Below are positions 56,201-59,085 of a stretch of DNA of 64,000 bases, piece after piece; position 1 is the first letter of the stretch, and each line of letters starts with the position of its first letter. The notes beneath the pieces are model-generated. The model was not told the origin of the DNA and searched no databases. It worked only from the letters and a program-made list of their open reading frames with translations. The stretch comes from Branchiostoma floridae (taxonomy: Eukaryota > Chordata > Leptocardii > Amphioxiformes > Branchiostomatidae), in NCBI RefSeq assembly GCF_000003815.2, contig NC_049988.1, forward strand, positions 3,697,971 through 3,761,970, in the 5' to 3' direction. Both the position numbers and the translations under genes were made by a program.

Positions 56201-57594
56201 AAAATAGGTAGTTAATGACACTGCATTACAGTTAGGTTTTATAAATTTAAATGCTAGTCAGACTGCAATATTTTTTTTCAATCATGATAAAATGTAGTTA
56301 GTATATAACTTTGTACTAAAGTATATTTTATTGCTAGGAAGTAAATTTTGGTAACTTGTGTGAAGAAATTAAATCAAATTTTTAGTTGTAAGAATTTGAG
56401 GCCCGCTGCTCTACAGGAGTTTGAGAAATGTTACAAATTTCAGAGAGAAGCAAATAATTAGGTCCTTAATATGCATTTTGTAGGGTCCTTATTCATATAA
56501 ATCATAATAAAACAATGTTCATCTTCACATAAGTTCCAAAGTATGAAATACCACTATGGAATTATAGCATTTTCATATTGATTTTAACATTTTGAATTCT
56601 TATCATTGATTATCATTGGTCTTTATTTGCATAATTTTCATCAATCAATGTTTTTCTCTTTCTCAGTTACATATATCACAAGTTCAAACAGTGAGTTCTG
56701 GAATGGGGCAGGTTTATAAGATTACCTAATCAACAATGCAAATTACTTTCTGATTTGCATAATTACCATTTAATTATATCAAGCATTACTTACATTATCT
56801 ACAGACTATTCAACCCCTTAATTGAGTTATTCTCTGTCAAAGTAAACTGGCTTTTGGAGTTTAAAAAAAAGCCGCTAGGGGCCCAAACCTATCAACTGTC
56901 AACTTACTCTCTGCCTGAAAGACTATCTCAAATCAAACATCATGACCATGGGCATGGCATGTCCAGATCTTTCGATATCAAGTTCAGGAGTTCCACTGCA
57001 GTACCATAACAAGTTGCTAAGGGGGGCCCCAAATCTAATAATTTTTGGGACTTCTCACCAAGGCATACCCACGTACCATTACAAATATCAATACACCAAT
57101 CCAGGCCTTCTGGAGTTAAGCTGTCCATCCATGTGCATATACACACACGCCCACATAACCAGCTTGGCCAAGGTAATAAATCACACCATTGCATTGGGAC
57201 AGAAAAATATTCAGACATGTCCCCCCACACCTTTCTGAACTGCCCCTAACAAAACTTCTAACGCCCCCTCATTATTAGCTGTAACATGATCACTTACAAC
57301 GGTTAACCGTTAAAACTGACGTTCAACTTGGTATACTAGTGGACTTACTCTCCAAGCAGAGGTTAGGCTCCGCCTGCTTTTTGACGTTTTTTAGGCGTTT
57401 TATCGGGTTTTCTATTTTGTACCGTTTTCTTGATGTCTCGCGGCCTTGAGTAAAAACTGAAAGCGATAGAAAGTCCGATGAAAACGCCTAAAAACGTCAA
57501 AAAGCAGCCTAACCTCTGCTTGTAGAGTACAGTGAACTCACCTTCCGAACGTTTGTGCCCGCCAAACCCTGCATATATTCGGTCTAAAAGCCAT
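8299..57594 (-). CDS. ABCB8: ABCB8 mitochondrial ABC transporter (half transporter), complete
   Basis: Inner-membrane mitochondrial half-ABC transporter, known in vertebrates as mitoSUR and linked to mitochondrial K-ATP channel and iron export. Minus-strand exons in gene order: 57542-57594, 55744-56182, 19492-19647, 18723-18868, 17936-18011, 13753-13893, 12975-13060, 12323-12582, 10618-10796, 9880-10044, 8922-9259, 8299-8446. These total 2187 bases, all phases agree, giving 728 residues, close to the vertebrate length. The start ATG at 57594 gives an Arg-rich presequence ([17 protein letters not shown]). The other start, 56202, would lie inside a good polypyrimidine acceptor. Transmembrane domain about residues 150-430; A-loop Tyr in SFSYPTRP; Walker [10 protein letters not shown] 518-526; signature VSGGQ 623-627; Walker B VLVLDE 643-648; H-loop His679. 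LIWQFLRP and GDLMSFL favour ABCB8 over ABCB7 or ABCB10. Intron 2 is 36 kb and hosts three opposite-strand genes. Confidence 0.95.
8447..8921. other. ABCB8 intron 11
   Basis: AT-rich intron between the exon ending in the H-loop and the last exon. No repeat or gene recognised. The flanking splice sites split the AHR arginine codon after two bases. Confidence 0.8.
9812..9873. repeat. (CATC)n microsatellite
   Basis: Tetranucleotide CATC/CCTC tract in ABCB8 intron 10 (9260-9879), ending only a few bases from the splice donor of exon 10. Confidence 0.9.
10045..10617. other. ABCB8 intron 9
   Basis: Lies between the exon ending LPPCK and the Walker A exon. AT-rich; nothing recognised in it. Confidence 0.75.
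11160..12295. repeat. 42-bp minisatellite in ABCB8 intron 8
   Basis: About 27 copies of a roughly 42-bp unit containing TCTTCAGCACCAAGGACAGG and CCTGTTCCCTGTGTGTAAAC. Occasional variants (TTTTTCAGTC in three adjacent copies near 12090-12185). Because 42 is a multiple of three, long meaningless ORFs arise on both strands. Confidence 0.95.
12583..12974. other. ABCB8 intron 7
   Basis: AT-rich, with an internal duplication of a short segment reading AGATTGGGTGCAATTTGCTA near 12615 and a similar one near 12735. No gene. Confidence 0.6.
13061..13752. other. ABCB8 intron 6
   Basis: No gene. It contains, near 13465, CTGTCCTTGGTGCTG, the reverse complement of the core of the intron 8 minisatellite unit. 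It also has two similar segments around TGGTAGATTTTCAGG (13326 and 13668). Confidence 0.6.
13837..17420. repeat. Minisatellite made of ABCB8 exon 6 acceptor plus 5' exon sequence
   Basis: About 42 copies (roughly 75-92 bp each, counted by the core GTGAGATCAGGTACAGG), starting with the real exon 6 and running through intron 5. On the minus strand each unit carries a pyrimidine-rich stretch, an AG acceptor and up to 57 exonic bases coding [19 protein letters not shown], followed by about 25-35 intronic bases. Two main subtypes differ by a 5-base deletion (AGGAGACCTGTCAGC versus AGGAGTCAGC). The last few units (17160-17420) are the most diverged. Confidence 0.95.
17421..17935. other. Remainder of ABCB8 intron 5
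   Basis: AT-rich single-copy intron sequence with many TAGTAGT-type short repeats between the minisatellite and exon 5 (17936-18011). No gene. Confidence 0.6.
18012..18722. other. ABCB8 intron 4
   Basis: Contains a C-run followed by an A-run near 18249-18272, and a T/A-rich stretch with many TTTCTTG / CAAGAA words that can pair with each other (18290-18660). No gene. Confidence 0.6.
18869..19491. other. ABCB8 intron 3
   Basis: Unlike its AT-rich surroundings, 18960-19420 is moderately GC-rich with unusual CG content (for example CGCAAGCGCGCAACCGCAG). It may be a decayed mobile element, but I recognise no family. Confidence 0.45.
19754..19876 (+). pseudogene. 5S rRNA-derived sequence (pseudogene or SINE head)
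   Basis: Starts GCTACGGCTG and contains GATCTCAAAAGTTAAGC and TTCTTGGATGGGAGTCCCCC, then ends ATGCTAATGTAGC. These correspond in order and spacing to the 5' end, the internal promoter region and the 3' end of eukaryotic 5S rRNA. There are too many changes for a working gene. No clear tail is seen, so a 5S-headed SINE or a retro-pseudogene are both possible. Confidence 0.8.
20425..20621. mobile_element. MITE-like element with AATACGAGC termini
   Basis: Ends AATACGAGCAATCGC and GCGATCGCTCGTATT form a 15-base terminal inverted repeat with one mismatch around about 170 bp of non-coding DNA. Confidence 0.55.
20863..21089 (+). promoter_or_regulatory. Leader cassette 1 (candidate promoter/5' UTR exon)
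   Basis: Shares ordered blocks with the other cassettes: TTAATCTTCAACCATTTAG, GTGGTCAAGGTACA, CACCTGTCTGACGCAGGAAG, GCCAGAGCACATAATCGG, CTGCAAACTGTGGCTTCAAG. It ends ACTTCAAAG before a GTAAGT donor at 21090. Plus strand, about 5.9 kb upstream of LRR-Ig gene 1. Function is inferred from conservation and the donor only. Confidence 0.5.
21118..21166. repeat. Perfect-stem hairpin (AACCAAGGAGGTT palindrome)
   Basis: AACCAAGGAGGTT, A/G-rich inner arm, then CCTCTTTTTAACC and CCTCCTTGGTT pair almost completely with no real loop. Located 30 bases after the leader-cassette donor. Looks like a foldback repeat. Confidence 0.75.
21975..23432 (-). mobile_element. tRNA-derived SINE, interrupted by a MITE
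   Basis: On the minus strand it starts near 23432 with a tRNA-like head (box A-like TGGCACAGTGG; box B-like GGGATCGAATCC) and continues with a body containing GGAAAGGCACTTTACACGAC and AAATGGAGGTCCCGTGTC. The body is interrupted at 22111-23073. A degenerate copy lies at about 6440-6725. Confidence 0.7.
22111..23073. mobile_element. Non-autonomous DNA element with AGGGCCCCAATG termini
   Basis: Perfect 12-base terminal inverted repeats AGGGCCCCAATG / CATTGGGGCCCT, flanked by CCTCAATG and CCTCAATA (7 of 8 bases identical), consistent with an 8-base target duplication. Both subterminal regions contain arrays of a TACGCTCTACGxxAAATT motif. The middle has repeated blocks with GAAATCTTGACC and ATTTCCTGCATTTTG. 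No ORF. Confidence 0.8.
24130..24560. mobile_element. Dispersed repeat shared with 44.8-45.7 kb
   Basis: GGCAACATTTTCGCGAAAATG recurs at 44839, and CCAATCCAAAAGCTGGAAACG near 24505 resembles CCAATCAAAAAGCTGGAAACG near 45532. So two diverged copies of one unclassified element are present in the same intron. Confidence 0.6.
25680..25749. repeat. 26-bp tandem repeat
   Basis: Nearly three copies of a unit containing CTGTATTACATGACATTGTA. Confidence 0.85.
26029..26201 (+). promoter_or_regulatory. Leader cassette 2 (degenerate)
   Basis: Contains GTGGTCAAGGTACAAAA twice, then GATGACTTCAAGACATTCTGAC and AATAAAG before GTACAT at 26202. It lacks the full TGTGACGCAGGAAG block and has a weaker donor. 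Lies 0.8 kb before LRR-Ig gene 1. Confidence 0.4.
26977..29148 (+). CDS. LRR-Ig transmembrane receptor 1
   Basis: Single-exon coding region, 723 residues, type I membrane protein of the LRRIG class expanded in amphioxus and often proposed as immune or adhesion receptors (function here inferred). Order: short signal peptide (MWIFLIIIL), Cys-rich LRRNT (about 25-45), 16 leucine-rich repeats of the LxxLxLxxNxIxxI type, LRRCT (about 447-498, NPWHCDC), one Ig domain (Cys near 523 and 573, motif DAGLYICIA), TM about 607-630, cytoplasmic tail about 90 residues. Just inside the membrane is an unusual Cys-Thr run ([11 protein letters not shown]) encoded by an ACATGT microsatellite. An AG acceptor lies 9 bases before the ATG (TTTTAAG then ACAAACAAC), suggesting a 5' UTR intron. 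Nested antisense in ABCB8 intron 2, next to two close paralogues. Confidence 0.93.
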   Translation: MARKLHKQHMWIFLIIILKELHMPEASCSTSSCSSTTSCTCDDMQLTNVPKNLYSSITNLYLRQNLISTLRQSDFSRYRSLRILSLQNNRISTIDHQAFQHQSSLIDLALDHNELTSLTADMFVGLSNLEHLDLNSNDISSIEEETFTPAQQLKHLYLYGNNLESIPQLVLNRLDHLQNLYVNDSHMKVIVSNTFANQQQLVELHLYNNEISSIPQSAFVNLPKLQELFLYSNQIRNIETLAFSNLPQLQVLRLDGNKLETIDRGSFKGLGNLQELQLQNNLFVSIQTVQYQFPVLTHLYLNNNSITGIPDDAFSRQPKLVTLHLHSNRISTLSTTAFKELTQLNTLYLYNNHLTKLPEHLFTGLSDLRDLRLDNNLISDIFLNSFTGMSNLSFFSLSENKITSFPIGALSKIPSISALDLQNNQMQVLPLSAYDKLASISTVNIENNPWHCDCRMVPFRQVMTGSRSFENQITCQEPSSFIGKKLKNISPEDLICEDPTIVRFERSDDVQLVHVQVETLHLVCEVSGIPTPDIIVYLPSGQNVTFESGGRVTMGVDGTITIRDVTTADAGLYICIAKSSAGSTYALLSVGPSSLPPIQQSQSVSNSEIAGWSLFGLLLLAVILFCIRFFWCKEVPTCTCTCRCPPASPDNTTCTNTRSEVRDDTPLKETTPKEICEQLQSNNDPTIQSLTSQDQIADSSDHSAWPSSEFSGPRESYTSYDNQ
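30926..31503. mobile_element. Mariner-like non-autonomous element
   Basis: Flanked by TA on both sides. Left end CGAGGGGAGATCAATAAGTT and right end AACTTATTGATCATTCCTCA are inverted copies, with similarity running about 60 bases inward (CACAACTCAAATTTTG / GAAATTTGAGTTGTGC). The GATCAATAAGTT end is typical of mariner-type TIRs. No transposase frame. Confidence 0.75.
32448..32570 (+). promoter_or_regulatory. Partial leader cassette relic
   Basis: Has AATTAATCTTCGAGATTGAC, CAGTCAACACAAAACAATAA and GGTGGTCAAGGTACATTTTG in the cassette order, but neither the GACGCAGGAAG block nor the donor is recognisable. Confidence 0.35.
33447..34473. mobile_element. TA-flanked DNA element with 120-bp inverted arms
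   Basis: Arms 33447-33566 and 34354-34473 are reverse complements with few mismatches (outer end ATCTCCAAGCAGATCTTGCG). TA lies on both sides. Core about 790 bp without a transposase frame. Inserted into an older dispersed repeat whose uninterrupted copy is at about 56620-57180. The end sequence TCTCCAAGCAGA is shared with the small element at 57348. Confidence 0.85.
34886..35133 (+). promoter_or_regulatory. Leader cassette 3 (candidate promoter/5' UTR exon)
   Basis: Full set of blocks: AATTAATCTTCAACCATTAG, TGGTCAAGGTGCACAATC, GCGCCTGTCTGTGACGCAGG, ACATAATCGCCGACG, ACTGACTTCAAAG, with a GTAAGT donor at 35134. Sequence after the donor (around 35210-35345) also matches 42470-42570, so the duplicated block extends past the exon. 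Lies 3.4 kb before LRR-Ig gene 2. Confidence 0.55.
36236..37321. mobile_element. Mariner-like element, second copy type
   Basis: TA-flanked. Left end GGAGGGGTGATCAATAAGTT and right end AACTTATTGAACACCAG match in inverted orientation and resemble the ends of the 30926 element. About 1.1 kb with no intact transposase. Confidence 0.65.
38562..40415 (+). CDS. LRR-Ig transmembrane receptor 2
   Basis: Single-exon coding region, 617 residues, paralogue of the genes at 26977 and 49491. Signal peptide (MLIFLLIIL), Cys-rich LRRNT, 14 LRRs, LRRCT from about 395 (NPWQCDC), one Ig domain (Cys near 468 and 517, DAGLYICIA), TM about 558-583, then a short basic tail of about 34 residues with two Tyr contexts (SPGYGLA and NVYDMCA at the C-terminus). 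Relative to its paralogues it lacks exactly two adjacent LRR modules (48 residues) after the fifth repeat. A strong acceptor (TTCTTTTCAG, ending at 38548) is 13 bases before the ATG, implying a spliced 5' leader. Ligand unknown; immune or adhesion role inferred from family. Confidence 0.93.
   Translation: MLRKLQDMLIFLLIILKELHMPEAYCSCTSSSYCSCNSQGLTSIPQNFRTSITTLILRDNGITALDQSDFSRYRNLRTIDLGRNQISTVDNQAFYYQTSLTSLDLQQNQLPSLQAGMFVGLSNLQSLHLQNNYISSIEAGTFSPVRRLQILYINGNNLTSIPNSVFVNLPNLQSLYLYSNYIDSIQPDALSNLPQLQNLRLDDNKLHTISPGSFSGLGNLRQLQLQNNILTEIPTVQYQFLELTLLYLNNNSITYIPDHAFSNQPKLSTLHLHENKILTLSVTAFTRLDQLNTLYLYDNALEEMPDYLFAGMSNLRDLRLQNNAISQLFLNTFTGISSLSFFYLSNNGLQSFPVAALSKIPSISGLYIQNNHMQVLPLTAYNKLASISTVNIENNPWQCDCRMVPFRQKMTGSHSFENQITCQEPSSFLGQKLKNISPEDLICEEPRIVTFERSGDNILLEGETLDLLCEASGIPTPDITVILPSGLNATAESGGRVTVGEDGVIAVMEITLADAGLYICIAESPTGSTFSALSVTTIITSATSNHTESASGPTFSQGDIVGSVLGTAACTTILIGSIICVIWYKRRYSHDSPGYGLASRNRNAAPPCDSNVYDMCA
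40835..41187. other. Assembly gap flanked by a perfect 20-base inverted repeat
   Basis: Bases 40858-41167 are N. The left flank CAGGGAAGTTCCAGTTGATT (40835-40854) is the exact reverse complement of the right flank at 41168-41187. The gap probably covers a foldback or TIR element. Open frames spanning the Ns are meaningless. Confidence 0.95.
41731..41858 (+). promoter_or_regulatory. Partial leader cassette 4
   Basis: ACTTCAACCATTGTCAATGG, then GGCATGGTACACAGTAC and AGACCTGTTTGTGACGCAGC follow the cassette order. Downstream part and donor are not recognisable. Confidence 0.35.
42007..42147 (+). promoter_or_regulatory. Leader cassette 5
   Basis: GTCAGGTGGTTGGTGGTCAAA, ACCTGTTTGTGACACAGAAAG, CAGCCAGAGCACAATACGG, CATTGCAAACTGTGACTCC, then CTTTTAAG before a GTAAGT donor at 42148. 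Confidence 0.5.
43040..43260 (+). promoter_or_regulatory. Leader cassette 6
   Basis: CATTGGTCAAGGTACACAATG, ACATGTCTGTGACGCAGGAAG, CAAATTGTGACTTCAAGACA and a weaker GTATTT donor at 43261. About 73% similar by eye to cassette 7, with which it forms a local duplication of roughly 1.3 kb spacing that also includes the preceding 300 bases. Confidence 0.45.
43587..44715. repeat. Inverted repeat pair enclosing leader cassette 7
   Basis: The left arm 43587-43653 (CATGTTCAGAT ... GAGAAGGCCTCAGTAAC) is the reverse complement of the right arm 44662-44715 (GTTACCGAGGCCTTCTCAA ... ATCTGAACATG) with some gaps. May be the TIRs of a DNA element or an inverted duplication. Confidence 0.6.
44306..44540 (+). 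promoter_or_regulatory. Leader cassette 7
   Basis: GTTAATCTTCAACCATTTAG, GTCATTGGTCAAGGTACACA, ACATGTCTGTGATGCAGGAA, GCGAATTGTGACTTCATGAC, and AAGGACAAGG before a GTAAGT donor at 44541. Nearest full cassette to LRR-Ig gene 3, 4.9 kb away. Confidence 0.5.
44833..45720. mobile_element. Dispersed repeat, second copy
   Basis: Diverged relative of the 24130-24560 repeat (same GCAACATTTTCGCGAAAATG start and the AAAGCTGGAAACG block), with extra sequence including a tRNA-like segment in between. Confidence 0.5.
45156..45234 (-). tRNA. tRNA-like sequence, probably a SINE head or tRNA pseudogene
   Basis: On the minus strand it reads GTGCGGCTAGTGGCCGAAATGG at its start and carries a near-consensus box B, GGGTTCGAATCC, near its end. 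Length about 79 bases. The acceptor stem does not close well and the D-arm is irregular, so a working tRNA is unlikely. Confidence 0.4.
46280..47340. mobile_element. Second element with TACGCTxTACG subterminal arrays
   Basis: The left part repeats ACGCTTTACGCTAAATTC several times (46310-46400), the middle repeats AAATTTTGAAATC and CATTTCCTGxxTTTT blocks, and the right part repeats GATTACG / TTTACGGT motifs. Same architecture as the element at 22111-23073, but its outer ends are not clearly preserved. A third end-fragment (GCATGGGGGTGCC TTGACAATG) is near 58578. Confidence 0.6.
47384..47576. repeat. GC-rich two-copy tandem duplication
   Basis: Two copies about 105 bases apart of a block containing CGGCTAATTCGATTTACGGG, GCTATGTTGCTAGCGGCC and TAGCCGCGAGCGCTGTTCTC. 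Far more GC-rich than its surroundings. Confidence 0.85.
48447..48700 (+). pseudogene. Retroelement C-terminal remnant (LINE- or Penelope-type)
   Basis: Conceptual frames give [15 protein letters not shown] and, after a frameshift, [20 protein letters not shown]. Both are typical of C-terminal parts of retroelement polyproteins; the second resembles the end of GIY-YIG-bearing Penelope-like elements. Frames are broken and no RT core is visible. Family assignment is by memory of motifs only. Confidence 0.45.
49147..49156 (+). promoter_or_regulatory. TATA-box candidate upstream of LRR-Ig gene 3
   Basis: TATATAAATA, 335 bases before the ATG at 49491, in a locally less AT-rich block. An acceptor-like ATACATGTAG precedes the ATG by 6 bases, so a leader exon starting about 30 bases after this TATA and spliced to 49485 is possible. 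Confidence 0.4.
49491..53342 (+). CDS. LRR-Ig transmembrane receptor 3 with long repeat-rich cytoplasmic tail
   Basis: Single-exon coding region, 1283 residues. The ectodomain is the same as its two paralogues: signal peptide ([10 protein letters not shown]), Cys-rich LRRNT, 16 LRRs, LRRCT about 444-495 (NPWNCDC), one Ig domain about 503-592 (DSGQYICIA), then a Thr/Ser-rich stalk (593-650, with two similar TPTTI-HTSE units). TM about 651-681 is unusually Ile/Phe-rich. The cytoplasmic part is about 600 residues: 17 tandem Pro/Gly/Asn/Ser-rich repeats of 22-24 residues, one isolated extra copy near 53020, and a final acidic/polar segment with repeated GFSDNF. Five repeats end in MGYIVPSP, placing a Tyr-x-x-Pro motif every 24 residues. 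No TIR, ITIM or kinase domain is seen. Nested antisense in ABCB8 intron 2. Signalling role is inference. Confidence 0.93.
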   Translation: MGQKLQHMLFFFFLIILREAATTEDFCSCSSDTSCSCENMQLTSVPQNLNASITELYLGHNLITNISQSDLSRYKNLRILDLQDNRISSIDDQTFYYQSNLTSLYLSKNQLTTLTDDLLLMGLGNLEYLDLSRNNITSIGEGTFTPAPKLQHLYMQQNNLTSIPKSVFDGLNYLQYLWVNDNHINAIPPNTFANLPLLVELHLYNNEISNIPQRAFVDLPQLQQLSLYSNKIVSLQSGAFLTLPQLLCLRLDDNKLYTIRSDSFRGLGNLLELQLQNNQFPNVPTALNQFPKLTNLYLSNNSITDIPDHAFSILPELSILHLDTNKISTLSMTAFKGLTQLNTLYLNDNYLKEIPEYLFVELSNLHDLRLHNNIISRIFDHSFTGISSLSFLSLSKNSIKSFPIEALSQISSISQLDLQSNLMQVLPMSSYRFLSAISTIDIDHNPWNCDCRVIPFRLIMTGSHSFENQITCQEPSSFHGQKLNEINPEDLICEKPRIVRFSITKHANNNTLFQGQKLDLVCEASGIPKPYITVVMPSGQNATVESIGRVTMDMEGHITIPDVTTADSGQYICIAGNNDGYTFATVTVTVTVSQVTTQPLTPTTIAHTSEPSSDHTTPTTITHTSETISNHTCVDPSLKPSSDQPERALMSKDIIIIIIFISCTFFATVIAGILISFFFSWVKKLCTRRGTKHYNHLELTEFPSPNPQAPSPYGAGNTAGAKTGPSSNLQVPSPHGAGNTAGANTGPSSNLQALSPHGAGNTAGANTGPSSNLQALSPHGAGNTAGANTGPSSNLQALSPHGAGNTAGANTGPSPNLQVPSPHGAGNTAGANTGPSSNLQALSPHGAGNTAGANTGPSSNLQALSPHGAGNTAGANTGPSPNLQAPSPAHGAGNTSGANTGPSPNPQVPSPHGVGNTAGANTGLLSLDPQVPSPHGAGNTISGANTGPSPNLQVPAGNTSGANTGPSPNMGYIVPSPHGAGNTSGANTGPSPYMGYIVPSPHGAGYTSGANTGPSPNMGYIVPSPHGAGNTSGANTGPSPYMGYIVPSPHGAGYTSGANTGPSPNMGYIVPSPHGAGNISGANTGLRANQTHSQGPSPPGDDVTATNHHSCSITNPTSSDNDHRTSSQNTGFSDNFTISHHYPQNTMSIDPSNDTVPKTLSDSQTDSGFSGSHFPVPSPHGAGNTPGANFGRLTLTTGDDNETPHANRGFSDNFDPPVSAPSSSGDDHTSGASPGPSHLDPTLNLPVPTARVNPYCDGEERPIQFINEHAQEPSDNLYRSSEA
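51598..52760 (+). repeat. 66/72-bp coding tandem repeat in LRR-Ig gene 3
   Basis: Copies 1-8 are 66 bp units ([20 protein letters not shown] type); later copies vary, and the last five are 72 bp with MGYIV added. Copies 2-8 are almost identical at DNA level, indicating recent expansion. Length polymorphism between alleles is likely. Confidence 0.95.
53343..55743. other. Distal part of ABCB8 intron 2
   Basis: 3' flank of LRR-Ig gene 3 and then AT-rich intron up to the donor of ABCB8 exon 2 (55742-55743 on the minus strand). Half of a CTCCAAGCAGAGGTT element end lies at about 54388. An open frame at 54439-54816 has no recognisable domain and is not called. Confidence 0.7.
53514..53706. repeat. 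GGGTT/AACCC-rich inverted-repeat block
   Basis: Begins GTGGGTTCTGG and ends TTTAACCCACT, with many internal GAACCC / GGGTTC words in both orientations. Probably a foldback element. Not telomeric TTAGGG repeats. Confidence 0.55.
56183..57541. other. ABCB8 intron 1
   Basis: Contains a diverged copy (56620-57180) of the dispersed repeat that is also found split at 33.10-33.44 and 34.48-34.87 kb (shared TTTCTCAGTTACATAT and GCCGCTAGGGG blocks), then the small element at 57348-57527 close to the exon 1 donor. Confidence 0.7.
57348..57527. mobile_element. TA-flanked MITE next to ABCB8 exon 1 donor
   Basis: 180 bp, TA on both sides, ends CTCTCCAAGCAGAGGTTAGG / CCTAACCTCTGCTTGTAGAG with one mismatch; the inner arms also pair (TTTTTGACGTTTTTTAGGCG with CGCCTAAAAACGTCAAAAA). 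The right edge is 14 bases from the end of ABCB8 exon 1. Confidence 0.85.
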
Positions 57595-57730
57595 CTCTAC
57601 TCGCCCTAAAACCCAAGCCGACAACATCTTCCAAATCGCACAACCAGACTTCTGATCCTTCCCAAATAATAACAATTTTGAGCTCCCAAAAGATTTAGCG
57701 TGGTGAGTTTTCCCACGCTTCTAAACCGGC

Positions 57731-57802
57731 AGGTCAGAGGTTAAAGGTGAATGGTAGTGACGCAATAGGTCAAAGGTGAGAAGGTCATCCCAGTGACGCA
57801 AT
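57731..57802. promoter_or_regulatory. Nuclear-receptor half-site and TGACGCAAT cluster
   Basis: Within 72 bases: AGGTCA-g-AGGTTA-a-AGGTGA (57731-57750), AGGTCA-a-AGGTGA (57767-57779), AGGTCA (57782-57787), and two identical TGACGCAAT boxes at 57758-57766 and 57794-57802. DR1 arrangements are classical sites for HNF4/RXR/PPAR-type receptors. TGACGCAAT resembles ATF-C/EBP composite sites. Located about 140-210 bases upstream of the ABCB8 start codon. Confidence 0.6.
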
Positions 57803-58901
57803 AGACTGTTTTGATCAGTGGTCAGGGCGGGGGAAAAAACTGCCGATCTTGTGTTGTTGTCCTTGGATTTTCTACTAAAATTGGCCGCTCGACAACACTA
57901 CTGACGATGTGAGAGCTCAGATACGGAGTTAAGAGAGTAACTTTAGGGAGGGAAATGTGCAGGAGGTTTTAGATTCTTCGGAAAAGGCGGAATTTTGAGG
58001 TTTGTGTTTACTGTTTTGCTTGTACAGTTGACATGGGGGGGGGGGGGGGTAACATTATTAGGATTTTCGATGATTCATAAGGTTGATGTTTCCGAAGACG
58101 ACAGAGGATGTGGTATGTGTCAGTCTCAAGTTCATCGGTATTCTGTTAGAGCACAGGCAATGGTTGTTATTCTAAAGAAAATCAGCTCTTTCGCATTTAT
58201 AGATTTGATGACTGAATTTCTTTTGTTTCTTCTATGCAAGTCAAACAAAGATTGTAATTTGATTGCAAACGAAAATTCAACACGTCAGCTTTTGTTTCTA
58301 AATAGCCTATGCTGCTAGAATATAGGAACACCAAGTTGCATTTATTATTTGCTGAATTCTGAGTTATTGTAGTCTCTTAGATTGATGTCAAAGTTTACCT
58401 GAACAGGTGTTCAACAATATCCTTTGTTCTGTGTGTCTGTTGTGTAACAATGGGCATTGTAATTTCAGTGTGACATCTTCAGTTCTTCATATATTGTGTA
58501 TTACATGTACATCCAGTTGTCAGTAGATGAGTCATGTCTAGAATCAGGCACACAGTCATCACATAAAGGAGGGTCTGCATGGGGGTGCCTTGACAATGTT
58601 TTACTCCAATTACAGAAAAGAACGTGTGTATTTTGCAAAATTGAGGTAGACACTTTCACAAAATTTGCTCACCTTCATCACTACAAATTGTACGTGGACA
58701 AGATGGCTTTCCCACGTACAAATTTTGCTGGAAATCAAAATCGGCTAATGTTACGGTTAAAACCAGGGGCATGCAGCCCATCATTGTCATGATAAAAGGG
58801 ATATGCAATTTGCATGATTTACATTTAATAGCATGATACTACAACGAAATATCCTCAAGGTATCCTCAAGGTACTATGATTTAGGTAAGCTGGGCACAGA
58901 A

Positions 58902-59085
58902 TACTGTAAATGCATTTAAAATCTGGATTTAGTTTCGCAGTGGTTTTAATTTCGCAGTAGCATTATGTAATGTAGTCTCTTAATGCCATGGAAAAATGTT
59001 TGCAGTGGTTTTAATGTCATGGTAAAGTGTCCACCGTGAAAACCGCGACCATTAAACCACCGTGAACATTTTTGCATTTACAGTA
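58902..59085. mobile_element. MITE with TACTGTAAATGCA termini
   Basis: 184 bp bounded by the perfect inverted repeat TACTGTAAATGCA / TGCATTTACAGTA; inner motifs TTTCGCAGTGG and CCACCGTGAA also pair. Fits a TA target site. Confidence 0.8.

Noticed and set aside
55663-56202. ABCB8 start at the ATG at 56202
   Set aside because: That ATG lies within the pyrimidine tract of an acceptor ending at 56183. The upstream exon 57542-57594 joins in phase and adds a better mitochondrial presequence. Not fully excluded as an alternative start.
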